Assembly (NCBI GenBank): GCA_036785705.1
Contig: JAWUZG010000056.1
Coordinates: forward strand, 4,589,001-4,653,000
DNA length: 64,000 bases
Origin: Acanthornis magna
Taxonomy: Eukaryota; Chordata; Aves; Passeriformes; Acanthizidae
Reading direction: 5' to 3'
Position numbers and translations under genes: made by a program. Below the pieces are notes generated by a model. It was not told the origin of the DNA. It made no database searches and was given only the letters and a program-made list of their open reading frames with translations. Positions 18,902 through 41,345 of this stretch are shown piece by piece. Position 1 is the first letter of the stretch; each line of letters opens with the position of its first letter.

Positions 18902-21900
18902 AGATACCAGGAGACCATACTAGAGACCAGCAGTCCCTTTTGTTTTGCAACTTAAAACATTATACATGCAAAGAGGTAAGCAAGCAGTTTGCACTGTGAG
19001 CTGCCACATTCATTTTAGGAAGATTAATCTCACAAAGGAAAGCATATGTGGAATTGGGTCACAGCACTTCACATACTCAAGCTTGTGTAAGATACAAAGT
19101 GATCAATCCCCGTAAGATCTTCATAAAGTGAACAAGGTTTATTATTTATAGTACTAAACAGGCTGGCGTTTATCTTTTCAAAGCATGGCAGTAGCATAAA
19201 ATATGTTTTAACTTTTGTTGTTTTCAGTTATTTGCATTTTAAAAGCTCTACTTTGAGTCATTGTACCTTTCTTGAATTTCATGATATATATAAGACAAGA
19301 TACTTGGAATGTACTGAAATTACAGTTTGCAAAGCTAGTGAAGATTGAAAGACTATGGATGCAATGGAAATCCAGTGTTATATATGCAGATGTAGATATA
19401 CTCTAATATGCAATTATTGGACCTTTAAGTTATTCTTAGTGAAGATGGCGAGATCACAAAGGCCACGTGGCAGGGTGGGTGCCTACATTGCAGTCCTGAT
19501 ACCACCAGGAAATGGCAGCACAACCACGAGACAGCACAGGCACTGTAATGTGTCTTCATTTACAGGCTGCTTCAACTTCAATCACTGGCATGGAGGCCTG
19601 TTTACTGCAGTGGCGTTAGAAAATGAGCCTTAGCAGAAGCTGCAGTCAGGTTTAATGAGAGTAACTGTTCGGAGTATGTGCAGCAGTGCATGATGTGTTT
19701 TATTTTAATTCCTTCCTACTAGAAGCAAATCTCCTGTCTCCTCTCTCACCAGCAATTCCTACTAACCCTCTCGTACATTTCAGGTTTTTTGTATTATGAC
19801 AATTACTACTCAGTTTTCTTCTTAAATTTGATCCTGGTTCTCTGTACATCACTGAGCTCAAAGCATTTTTTCACTGCTCTGTGCCAAAATAGTCATCGTT
19901 CTCTCACGTATCTTGTGATGTTTGAGGCTATTCCACTGTATTATTTATTGAGATAATCCTTGAATGGATTGAGAGCAGCTTTTTGTGCTGGGCCCAGAGC
20001 TTCATCTGGTAGTAACTGTTGAGTTATCCCGTGGTCTTTCAGCCCAAGCAGGTCTTGGAGCAGGAGGCGGCGCTGGAGGAGCCTCTTGTGCACATCTGCA
20101 GAGCTCCTGGGACCATCCGTGTGAGAGGCACACTGCTCTTTGAGATGTACATGATTTCAGATCTAGTGCTTTAGAGCTGTCCCTGATTTTTTTTCTGGGT
20201 TTGGGTGTTTGTTTGGGGTTTTTTAATGCTTTGTGTTGATCCAAGTTCTGCTGACAGAAAAGGCAGCAGAGCTTTGGTCCCTGATCAGCATTCTTCATGC
20301 ATTGCCTAAAGGAGCATCACAATCACTCTCAGAATATTTTTCTTAATTAATCATCTGCCTTTATTGATATTTTACAGAGTGATACCTTTATAATATTCTT
20401 TTTTTTTTCTTTTGTCAAAGTACATTTGACAAAGTAACATTTGTACAAAGTTAAATACTTTCAGCCCCATCCCAGTGGTATTGCACCGTCTACAGATGGC
20501 ACAGGTACATTGAGAAGCATCCTTCACTTGCCAAGAGTAACAGTGACACCCTGTGGCAAATTGAGTAGAGGCCGAGCGCCCGATTTCCTTGGAATCTTTC
20601 AAATTTGCCTCCGAATTTCTTACACCGTGAGGAGTGTCACAGGGGGAATTCCTCCTCTACACGTCAGAGGGCTTCATCAGTTTGTTCTCTGTCTCTTATT
20701 AGACGTTTCCATTATTGGAAAAACATATCTAATGAGCACTTTAATTCTAAGATACAGAGAACACTCTGCCCCAAGATACTCATGAAGGTGGAGCATGAAA
20801 GAGGAATTGAGAAAAGAAGCAAAAACTTGTATTTCAGTTTAAATTGATGTTTCAGGAATTCACTGCTCTTCATTATCATTCATACTGTTTTTTTCTAACA
20901 TGGCAACTGTCTATTGAACTATATCAGACTGTAATGACAAAGATATCCACAATATAAAGGTATCCACAACACAAAACTGTACTACATAAACAACTGCATG
21001 TTGAAGTTAGGGTCATCCTTTGAACTTCTTACTTGCACCATTCCTTTGCTTTGTGTAATGAGTATAAAATGCACAATTGCTCTGTAATTACTGACATAAT
21101 TCTGATTTCAGTCAAGTCCCTCACTGTACATTACTATAGTTCTACTATGTTATCACATGCTAATGTAAAAGTCATGTACCCCAATCAAACATTTTCCCAT
21201 GAGCTGAACTTTTGACACTCAGTATGCACAACATAGCTGACTGAATACTATGGTCTGCACACTGCAAGTGGTTTAAGCCTCATGCATGTGAAATAGGTGA
21301 CAAAAGAAAGTCTAAAATTTCATGAGAACAAGTGGTCTGCTTTTGGCTGTTTTGAGGGTTTTGTGGTGGTGGTTTCTTTGGGTTGGATGTTGCTGGTTTG
21401 GTGGTTTTTTATGGATGTAGGAAGAAGAAAAATATTGAGAAATATTGGGCAAATATCCCTGTGAAACTTCATTTAAATCTTCTGTTGCACACAGATTGCC
21501 TTAAAAAACTAATGAACATGCAGGAAAGAATGTAATAAATCAGGTTTTGGATCCTCTGTACTTGAAATTTAAGGTCATTATGTCTTGTCCTATAATGGTC
21601 TGTATAGTTTAGGTGTTTGGGTGGGAGGGCAATCTTTTTAAATAGTGGAATAGCCTGCATTAGTCAATGGTTTACTCTGGAAAGATTGTTGTAAGCAAGT
21701 GACACAAGGACACAAATGTCTGTGGCAAATATTTTAGGTAGAGTTGGATCTCTTTCCAAGTGGAGAGGTGGAGCAGATGACTTCCTAAGGCTCCGCCCAG
21801 TCCCTCCTTCAGCGAGTTTATGGTTGTGTCAGGGAGCTCTGTGATTTAAATAGTATTTTGTACACATCTAGTATTATACTTTCCTAAGTCTTGCTCTGCT

Positions 21901-23791
21901 TGCTCGAGTGCCATCCACACAAACACTGCCTCACTACCTTTTTCCTTTTGTGGGCGTGGCAGACTCGCACTTGGTGCACACAACAGAGACTCATAGCATG
22001 AGCACTTGTGCTGAACAAAGAAAACACATTATTTCCACCATCAAAGGCCTTTGGTGTCCCTGAAGGACTGGAACACAGGAATGCCATTGGACACCAGCAT
22101 GGAAGGAAAAAAGAGGGAGCAGCTCTGCTTTCGAGCACTGCTGTTTCCTTCTATTTGGCTTCACAGGATCTCTGCAGGTCAGTTTTCAGAATCAGTTTCT
22201 ATTTGGCAAAATCAAGCTTCCATAGCCCAGTGTCTGTAGCACTGCCCTTGTGGCTTCGCAGTTGTTCCCCTGAGCCTGAGGCGATGCTGTGTCTGAGGAG
22301 AGGATTTTGCCAAAACACATTAAGATGATCAGAGGATACTCTAACCCTCAGAAGAGACTCTAAATCCTCCCTTGAAGGACCCACTGATGGCATATGAGCA
22401 CTCCCTGGCAGACTATGCAGACAAGACATGGCTGACCTGTGCCTCCCTCCACTTAGCGCTTTAGAGTTTGAAGACACTGCTTGGCAAGAGGTTGCACATT
22501 TTCATATTTGGGCTTTTTAGTTATTTGCTTTAGCTGAGATTTAGGAAAAACATTTTTAAAACATAGAAAGTAAAATTGGATAGAGTTTCATGTGTTGTTT
22601 TATATCTGGATCAATCACACAAGATTTTTACAAGAGAAACATTTAATTAAAGTCCTGTATAAATTGTTTCTCTGATTCCCTGTATGGTCTTCATTTCATA
22701 CCAGATTCTCTCAGGTACAGACTTCCAGTTACAGAATTAAAAAATTATTCTGGTTTTGGTCTGTCTCTTTTTGTTTCTTTCTTTGTTATTTTCTTAATAT
22801 TTTTTCTTTTTTAAATACAGCACCAGTGATAGCTTTTCCACTGCACATAGCTAAAGATTTAAGAATAGATAAGAATATAGACATGAAGTAAGATCGAATT
22901 TTGAAGACAATTCTTGAGAAATATCTACAAACATATAATTGTCTCTCTTTAGGGGACTAGGCTTTCCCCTTAGCTGCCATATAAATACATTTCACAGGAC
23001 ATGGGTGATAACAAAACTGCCTCCAGTATTCCTGGCTTGTATCAGAGACCATTGGAAGCCAGAGCTGCAAAAGCTTCATGTGTCTTTGAGACTTCAATTA
23101 CTTTCAATTATATAGGAAGTGAATATAGACTTAGGTGTTAATCCTGTAAAAATGTAAAGATGTGTGCATTTTCTTGATTTCTACACACTACACTGACTTA
23201 TTGAAGTTAACGACTGTAAGTTTTTAGAGCAGGTTTTTTTTAAAATTCTCTGTTTGTTTTAAATATGGTTACTCTGTGGGCCAAACTGTCTTTCATGGAA
23301 GTGAAGAGATATTTGCCAGTGATTTTCCAACTAAAAATATATTTTTCCAATACTAGATGAAACAAAGGTCCATTAAGGATGGTATAGAGACATCCTATTA
23401 ATTTAAGTTAACAGTAATGTAAATTCTCTGAATTAATATTATTTTTGAATATGAATTACTGTTAATAGTATAAATTAATAGGATGCTGGAAAAAGTCTTT
23501 TATTCTTCATAAGGGTTTAATTTTGAATGGCTTACAAACATGAGGAGCAATATATCATGCTCTGAATGCAGAAGTAAAAACAACATATATATTTTTTCCT
23601 ATCTAGAATAATATGCCACATGGGTGCTGATTTTCATTATGTAATCTCTTCTGGGAATGGAAATTATTATTTGAAAATAATGTGAATGCAATTAGCAATT
23701 TGAGTCTGCTAAATTATTAAAATCTACTTAAATATGATGAATCAGGTTTTTTTACTTCAATGAAAATTTCTAAGGAGATCATAAACTGCAT

Positions 23792-23797
23792 TTTATT
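23792..23797 (-). terminator. Candidate FAM81A poly(A) signal AATAAA
   Basis: This is the first canonical AATAAA hexamer (plus strand TTTATT) downstream of the FAM81A stop, about 880 nt away. The flanking DNA is AT-rich and I see no clear GU-rich downstream element, so the hexamer may be coincidental. Confidence 0.3.
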
Positions 23798-24527
23798 TTA
23801 CATTATAATCTCCAGACTAGGTTAGATTATCACCTTCTCTTTAGTTTTCAAACCTTTCTAAGTTTTCATCAATATAATGAAGCAAGTCACAGGAGCACAT
23901 GCCCAGTAAAAAATACTCTATATACATCTTTTACCTTGTGTCAACTCCCCTTAGTTATTAATTTCAAAAGGTTACAATACTTAAGACCATGTAAGTTAAG
24001 TTTCTTATGTTGTTTATGAATCATCTTAGTCTACAACTACATTATGTAACACTACTTTGTTTTCACACACAGAGGATATTTGCAAACCTAAACAAAGATT
24101 TTCTGATGATATCTAGATTTTGAAGATTGGTCTGTTTAGTGCCAATTCTGTCTTCCCAGGAAGTCAATAGTATAGAAAGTCACTGTAAAAATGTCCATTG
24201 ATTTCAACTAAGTAATTTGTATCAAAGTGGTGAACATTGCCAAATTCATATGAAGCAAATGATAGCAACTTGCAAATTTTTTCAAGGGAGAGGGGTGCAG
24301 GTGCTTATATATAAAAGCATATAGCTGCCTGATCAAGCCTGCAGAACTGGAATGCCTTTAGCAACCTCGGTGCCAGCTTCACCAATGTACTACTCCAGTT
24401 GCACATAGTGCTTAATTTCCTGACAGAAACTGGAGTAGTGCAGTGGCAAAGCAGCACCTGAGCTCCGAAGGCTCATTGCCAGTTATCCATGAAGAGCTTG
24501 CATTTACTGCTGTGAGCAAACACCTGT

Positions 24528-24572
24528 GCAGCAGCGGCAGCAGCAGCAGCAGCGGCAGCAGCGGCAGCAGCA
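24528..24572. repeat. Trinucleotide repeat (GCA/GCG)15; CTG/CCG on the FAM81A sense strand
   Basis: Fifteen consecutive triplets of GCA interrupted by three GCG units. On the transcribed minus strand it reads as CTG with CCG interruptions and begins about 104 nt after the FAM81A stop codon, hence probably in the 3' UTR. Confidence 0.9.
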
Positions 24573-24675
24573 TGTCATTTGGAACATGCAGGTAATTGGC
24601 ATTACAGACTGGAACAACACTGGAGTCTGCCTCCTTAGCCAGGTAAACACTCATCTCCCAGACAACATCTTGCAG

Positions 24676-34714
<10,039 letters not shown>

Positions 34715-37700
34715 TCAAAGTACTCACAGAGAGAGTGAGTACACTGCTACAAATAAGTGGGTGCTGTGTTGGCTACTGTGTGTCCTGTACAAAGGCAGGT
34801 CAGGCTCTTTGTCACACTTTCAGCAAGCTTACAAAAGCACAGGATCTTAAGGAAAGGATTTTAGCATAATAAAAGTAGTTACAAATCAGAACTGTAATTT
34901 GATTAAGAATCCAAATTCAAACCCTTTTACTGAGTTTCAAAAGAATGTTATTTGTCTTTACAGTTTTCAGGCTTAATCAAAGCTGTAACTGTTGAAGGTA
35001 GGTATTGTAAATTAAATGAAAGCAGATCAGGATTAAAAAGAAGTAGCTTGTGTCAATCTCTTTTCTGTCTCTATAGCTACCCTGTAATACCATACAGAAG
35101 CTTTTTCCCTATGAACTGGACAGGAGCATATGTGAGCATAGAAACTGAGGCAAGACCAAAATTATGACAAGCTTCTCATATTCTTAGAAGTTAAATTTTC
35201 CTCCAAAATACCTTACGTTTTTCACCTGGAATGATTGTCTAGATTTTTGACAAGTGCTCTGCATTGCACAGCTCCCATGGAAAGAAGTGGAGCTCATGGG
35301 TGCTGAAAGTAAAAAAATGAGGCCGCTAATGCATGCAGCCTTTTCCTGCCACTGTCTTCTGTAAAAAATAACAAAGTTTTCAGAAGCATAAGGGGAGGAT
35401 ACAAGTCCAACCCCACTTCAGAAAATGAGATCTTTTTTCTTGGAACTCTGTTATTAACTTTGTATTCTCATGATGTTTCCCATTAATGAGCCAAATTAGC
35501 AGTTCAGTTTGACCATGATGGTATTGATAGAGATGTATGAGGTTCCAACAATGGTCACTTTTGGCTCTGTGTTTTCACAACTCATTCCATTCTATTAGAA
35601 CACTGGCTAAAGTATGCTGTTCTTGGACTTCTAGCCAGTGACACGTTAAGCTATTGAATTTCTTTGGGAAATGGTTAAGTAAAAGCTGAGTAAGGACTTG
35701 TGATTTTGGCCATGATTTGAATGTCTATGGTACTTCACTTTGCTTTGCACACTAATGCCAAAGTCCTAAGTCACAGCATTACTATATAGGGAACTAAGAG
35801 ACACACAGTACTCTGCAATATGAAGATTTTAGTTTTTATATTCCAGACTGTACCTTTCAGAAGGGGCAAGAGTTGGGAAGATTGGGCTTCGGTGGGCCAT
35901 TCTCTGGTCAATAATTTATGTCTGTTGAAAAAGTACAAATTAAATTATTGAATAGTTTATATCTGGTACTGAAGTGACTTAATGCTTCTGCTTTAAGTGC
36001 ACCTTTAAGTAAAGTATAATGTTATGCTGACACCCGTGATCTTGGCTTTCAAATACTGCTAATGCAATAAATTCAAATAAAAATTGATACAAAACAATGA
36101 AGACTAAAAACTGCTAAAAAGCTTTTTATAGTGAAAATGATACTCTTGAAAAGGCAAAGTTGACAGCCTTGAAACTGAAATCTGCTGTTGACCCACAGAA
36201 CTGGTTTGGCAGGTCAGAAGTAAACAAACTTCTTGTTCCCAATCTTCTATTGGACTCTGACATCATTAATCAATGGATAATAAAGTAAGACATAATGGAA
36301 GATCATAAAACTTAAGAAAATATTGACTGGAGAATCAAATATAAGTGTTTCATGACAGCAGATTATTAAGGCTAAGGTGTTTTTCAGGTAAAAGCATTGG
36401 CAGTCAGAAACCTAAATAAAATGTGTGACATCAGCATAGTTTATCAAAATTGAATCAGTTATTAATTCAAATCTAAATGACCACACTTTATGTTGTAAGT
36501 AAATTCTTCTGTGGTAAAAATATAAATTCTGGCTTAAAATTTTAGACCCAGCCATCCAGACTGTGACAGACATTGCTGCAGAGTAGGTCTATGAAATAGC
36601 TTCAGAAAGATATTTTAGTGTCTTATTCTGAGACCAGTACCTGGCTCAGCAGTTTTGTCTGCTGACAGAAATTAATGAAAAAGATATTAGCCTCAATCAA
36701 ATCCAACTAATCTCCCCTACATAAAACAAATAAACCTTTTTAAGTATAAATGGAATGAGTATGGTCTGAGCCTGATCTCCTTGGGAACCTAAAGTCCTCA
36801 CTGCAAAATAAAGGCTGATGTATGAAAAGAATTTCACAATTGCTGATGAAATCCTGTGCAATCTGAGAAAGACAGGGTTATGGAAACACACTAGTCAAAT
36901 ATCGATAGTGAAGAAGCAATAGGGTTACCCTTTAAGATCTCAAAATGCAAAGCATGTTTGTGCTTTAGAAATGTATGAAAGCACTGCCTGAAAGCAGAGA
37001 GCAAACATTGTCACAGTGTGTGTGTTCTAATTATAGCACGGTGCTTCGGAAACTACAAATTAGAAAAAAAAAAACAGTTTTAAGAGAAGCTGGGTTGCTG
37101 AGCAGCAGTGACACCAGACAGGAATTCAGAAGGTCTGAATTTAATTCTTTGCTCAATCTCTGATCCTGTTGACTTTGGACAAGTTATTTCCATGCATAAT
37201 GACTCAGTTTCCCTACGTAAAGAGAGATAACCATACCTACCTCCGTGTTTATGTTCTTACATGGCTATAAGGAAAAAGCACAGTATAAGAGCTGGGGATC
37301 ATTGTGGTGACTTCTGCATTCAAAGTCCTGCACAGACCCTGAATGTCCAGTTCTGCAGTCTGTTCCTCACACTCGTTGTTTCCCGGTTGGATTCTTAAGC
37401 AATGTCAGCACTCTGCAAGGGGTCTGTCCTGCTCACACCTCCAGATTGCAGCAGGTCACACCAGTAGGCATCCAGTTCTCAGGGGGCCTGAGACCTCTGG
37501 GCCTTAACACATTTTAATGATCTTGATGCATTGAAGCTTTTAAGCACAATTTAGCTGTAAATTATTAATTAACAGGAATTATTCCACTGATTTAAGAAGA
37601 TCTATGCATACCACAGCAGCAAAGCACTGGATGCTACCTAGAAAAACAAAGAAGAAATATTAAAGTCGGTACATCTAGCAGCATCTCAGTGAAATTTAGG

Positions 37701-39408
37701 GAAATACACTTTATAAAAACCAGCCAAACCGTGTTTTAGTCTTACAGCCCTCAGTATCCAGTTATTATCAACTGGAAAATGTTTGCAGCAAACTAAGCAT
37801 AGGTTTGCGTGAAGTCTTAACTTTTTTTGCCAGACTACCATAAGAAATGCAGCTAAATGCAAATATCTGGAGAAAGTGGATATGAAACTAAAGTTACACA
37901 GACGAACTTCTCATTCATTTGTTATTGCTAGCTTAATCACTTTGCTCAGCATACAGTGAAGTATCTCATCATCAGATATCAGATTTCTTGATCTGGTCCA
38001 ACAGCCAGAAAGGATTAAAGACCTTGTTCAGCAGTTGTACAAAACTTTCCTGCAGTTTGGAGATATTTGCAATAAACAAATAGGTGTCAGAATGAATTAA
38101 AAATTCCTTTTCTGTGAGTGTGTGTAATACCAACGCTAGTAAATAGAAAACATAAGATGTTCTGATGCTTAGACTCAGAGGAGTATAATTTTGCATGGCT
38201 CTTTTAATGGCAGTAAACTGGGGTCAAGTTAGATACCAGTTTAAATACTGGTTACAGGTGCCTAATTTATTTTTTTAATGATATTTCCTGCTTGATAGTG
38301 CTACAGCAAGTCATGATATATTAACTCAGTGCATTTGGGTTGACTGATTCAAGTTACTGAATATTCCAAACATACTTGTCACATGAACAAGATAAAAGTT
38401 TTTTCCTATTCATAAATGATATGCCTGATTGCCAAAAATAACCGTTCACTTGATACTTAAGGCAGGTTTTCCATACAAATGTGTAATACTTCCTTATTGT
38501 TTTTTTTAAATCACTGACATCAGATGTGTAAAAGCTTGGGGGAAAAGAAATCATCCATGGGACATGATAAAGGGGCACTTCTAGCAATGTGCAGTTCACT
38601 CCTTGCCGTTTGTGCTGTGACACCTCTTCCCCACTTCTCAGACTGCCTTGCATGTTTATTTTCTCAGGGATCTGCATTTCTCCTGTTTTGAAGGATAATC
38701 ACATCTGTAGTGTTCAGTTCCCCATCTTCCATGATAACCTACATCTAATGCTGTAATGTCTGCGCACCTTGGAGTGTTTTTCACGCTCACAATATGCCTG
38801 TGGGGTAGGAAGCATTATTATCCCTGAAAACATAATTTCCTTCTGTTGCGGGTAGGGAAGTGAAGCACGGGGCGGGCTATGTGACTTGCCACAAGTCACA
38901 CGGGAATCAAAGCAGACTGAAATACCTGCCTAGGCAAACACTTTAATCACTCTTTTATTCTTAAAATAGAAACCGCTTTGGTTGCTGCACAGGGAGCGTG
39001 TGACGGCACCACCCCGGCAGCCGCCAGCTCCTTCCCAGTGTTACTCTGAAGTGCTCTGGGGCAACGCTTCGGAGTAAGTGACAAAGTCCGTGTGCTGCAG
39101 CTCAGCAAAGAGCTGGGTCAGAGCCCGGCAGCGTCAGGGAGAGCCAGCCCCGTGCCGAACCCTTGGGCACGGCGGTGGCACTTGTGAACACGCGCTGTGC
39201 CATGGGTGCCGGAGGGACCCCCGGCAGCGCGGTGACCGTGCCCGGGGCTCCAGCCAGCCCAGGGGGCTCCAGCCAGCCCAGGGGGGCTCCGAGCCAGGCC
39301 AAGAGCCCTCTGGGGAAATAGGTGCCATCGGCCCCGGGGCCGGCCCGTGCCGAGCCGCCGTGAGCGGGGGGATCGCGCCGGAGCCCCGCTGCGCCAGGCC
39401 GAGCGCTC

Positions 39409-39492
39409 TGCCCTGCGCTGCCCTGCGCTGCCCTGCCCTGCCCTGCCCTGCCCCGCCTGCCCTGCCCTGCCCTGCCCCGCCTGCCCTGCCCG
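39409..39492. repeat. Pentanucleotide-type repeat (CCTGC)n with CCCGC variants
   Basis: A run of CCTGC units with GCCCCGCCTG interruptions, about 16 units, within the FAM81A CpG island downstream of the candidate donor and so in intron 1. It explains the proline/alanine/cysteine-rich chance ORFs on both strands. Confidence 0.85.
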
Positions 39493-39667
39493 CTGCTCGG
39501 CCCCGCCGGCGGTCCCGGCCCCGCGGCGCGGGGGTCAGCGGTGGGCGCGGCGCAGGTTGCGGGGACACGGGGTGTACGACAGCCGACAGGACAGCACGGT
39601 GCAGACACCACTCTACGGCCATGCAACACGGAGGGACAGAGCCGGGACAGCCTCTGCGCTCACTCAC

Positions 39668-39714
39668 CGGTGCTGGCTCAGGGCAGGGCAGGGCTGCCCG
39701 CCGCTCCCGCGCAT
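39668..39714 (-). CDS. FAM81A: Candidate FAM81A first exon, coding part (MRGSGGQPCPALSQH)
   Basis: The minus-strand ATG at 39714 opens a frame MRGSGGQPCPALSQH plus CG and then reaches the GTGAGT donor. Joined to the acceptor at 34608, CG+A makes an Arg codon and the frame continues into [10 protein letters not shown] without a stop. This would give a 382-residue protein. The frame is also open further upstream, to an ATG at 39936. The exon might equally be untranslated, with the start codon in an unseen small exon: human FAM81A, as I recall it, begins MHLRRVR. The donor is real-looking; coding status is inference. Confidence 0.35.
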
Positions 39715-39928
39715 CCCCGCCGCCGGCCGAGCCCCGCTCCGCTGCGGGCGCGCCTCCGCCGCGGGAGTGGCCTTTCCCAAGCGCCGTGACCGCCGGTGCG
39801 CGGCCGGGGTCCGTCCGCCGTCCCTCGCGGCCGGCTGCGCTGCGCGGAGCGGATGGGATGGGAGCGGATGGGAGCGGGGCGGCCGCCGCAGGCCGGGCTG
39901 CGGGAGCGGGAGCTGTTGCCAGGACGCT

Positions 39929-39942
39929 GTCACCATGGGAAC
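39929..39942. promoter_or_regulatory. X-box-like RFX binding site
   Basis: GTCACCATGGGAAC fits the 14-bp X-box pattern RYYNYYWWRRNRAC at every position and differs by one base from the vertebrate GTNRCC-AT-RGYAAC form. It lies about 215 bp upstream of the candidate first-exon ATG and about 260 bp upstream of its donor. A second GTTGCC half-site is just beside it at 39915-39920. Confidence 0.5.
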
Positions 39943-40837
39943 GCGCTGCCGCCCGGGGCGGGGGGAGCCCTTCGCATCGCCCCCTCCTCGCAGCTATTTC
40001 ACGGCGGTGCCCGATCCTTGCGAAGCAGGGAGGGACGGGGAGGGCCCCGCACACGGCGGCGCTCCCTGCGGCACGGGGGGCGAGCGGTGGGGACGGAGCG
40101 GGGGCCGTGCCTGCGCCTCCCGCGCCAGCGAACGCCGGCCTCCAGACAGAAAGTTCGGTGCTGACAAACAGCGGTGACTCCGAGTTTCTAGTGGTGCAGA
40201 GGAGCCGAGAGTATGACTGAATGCATGGGGTTTTTCCGGAGCGTATATCAAATCCTGTCAGAACACAAGATTATTAAAATCAATGGCAAATGTTAGTCTT
40301 GTTTATAAAATTTCCATGTTACATTTTCAAACAAGATCTAACATGCAGCTTCAGTAAAACTTCATATATCACAGCAAATAGGATCCATCTGCTTGCACAG
40401 CAGAGGCGTGTCAGCTAAGAGAAAGTATTACTGGAAAAACAAAGGTTACAGAGGGTGTGTCTGCCTTCACTTTTGTTTCCTGCTTGTGTCATTCCTTGGA
40501 CTTTGATACAACCACCTTGGGTAAACAAAGCGTAACTGAAATCAGAGAACTTACTGCACCAGTTCACTCTGAAATAGCAGATTGTCTGATTTTTGTTAAA
40601 ATCTGTGCCACATCCCATACTGTTGTATAGGCAAACCATTGCAGGACTAATGATCTGGTAGATGTGAAGGATAAAAGGGTTATACCATGCATACTCTATT
40701 GTAAAAAGCAAGGTGCGGTCTGAATCCACATTCTGACTGACCTATTTATTACAAAGTAATTCCCACATCAAAGCATCAGGCCAGAAAGGTAACATGCCAT
40801 AGGTGATTTGAAAACTGTGAACTGAGAGTCATGAGAT

Positions 40838-41345
40838 TGTAGGATAATTCAGCTTGGAATGAACCTCAGGAGAATACCTGTCCAACCTCCTGCTCCAAGC
40901 AAGGTGATTGATGAGGCCAAATGCAGTTGCTCAGGGTTTTACCCAGCCTACTCTTGAAAACCTCCAAGAATGGAGACTGTCCAGCTTCGGTGGACAGCCT
41001 GTTCCCATGTTTGTTTGGCTGCTGAGGAAAGAACATTTTCTTTATACCTAGTCTGAATCTCTCTTGTTTACATTTATGTTGTTGTCTTCCCACTGTGAGC
41101 CATATGAAGAGTCCAAATTTGCCATCTTGATGACTTTGTCATAGATACTGTTAGGTCCCCCAAAGTCTGTTTTCATCAGGCTGAGCAAGCCCTGCTTCCT
41201 CAGGGATCCAGCTCCCAACCATCTCCCTGGCCTCTGCTGAACTTGCTCTAGTTTACTGCTGTACACAGCTGTATTCCTGACCTGGCAAATATCCAGACTA
41301 ACTTCATGGCTCTGTGTAGTTTTTGTGCACCTGTCTAGTGGTTTT
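40838..41345 (-). mobile_element. CR1 LINE fragment (antisense, about 0.5 kb)
   Basis: Contains the reverse-complement CR1 phrases TGTCCAACCTCCTGCTCCAA, TTACCCAGCCTACTCTTGAA and CTCAGGGATCCAGCTCCC, then CTCTGCTGAACTTGCTCTAG. These correspond to the end of the CR1 reverse-transcriptase ORF and the 3' UTR. It is 5'-truncated, with decayed reading frames. Confidence 0.85.

Larger units (their letters stand above)
7251..23791. other. Intergenic region between the CHRNA7 promoter and the FAM81A 3' end
   Basis: No exon with paired splice sites and recognisable protein similarity was found on either strand. Contents are a 23-base poly-T at 10139-10161, a 12-bp minisatellite at 12004-12070, GC-richer patches at about 12480-12920 and 14630-14840, an antisense CR1 at 16164-16350, a poly-T at 17288-17305 and a CR1 tail at about 18865-18901. 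Several AT-rich, complex blocks look like conserved non-coding elements (about 13930-14300, 16560-16880 and 20340-20790). The 202-codon plus-strand frame at 12314-12922 resembles nothing I know and overlaps a competing minus frame, so it is treated as chance. Confidence 0.6.
23792..24675 (-). other. Presumed FAM81A 3' UTR
   Basis: From the stop codon to the first minus-strand AATAAA. It carries a CTG/CCG triplet repeat 104 nt after the stop. No other gene was seen. The true end of the transcript could be shorter or longer. Confidence 0.4.
39000..40220 (-). promoter_or_regulatory. FAM81A: CpG-island promoter of FAM81A
   Basis: A sharply bounded GC- and CpG-rich block lies about 4.4-5.6 kb upstream of the first conserved FAM81A coding exon. 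It contains a strong minus-strand donor (ACCG|GTGAGTG, GT at 39667-39666), GC boxes, a CCTGC-type pentanucleotide repeat and an X-box-like palindrome at 39929-39942. This is the natural first-exon location for FAM81A. Long frames of up to 380 codons here on the plus strand are artefacts of GC-rich composition. Confidence 0.65.

Noticed and set aside
39078..40220. 380-codon plus-strand frame in the FAM81A CpG island
   Set aside because: GC-rich chance frame with comparable frames on the minus strand (306 codons). No recognisable protein features.
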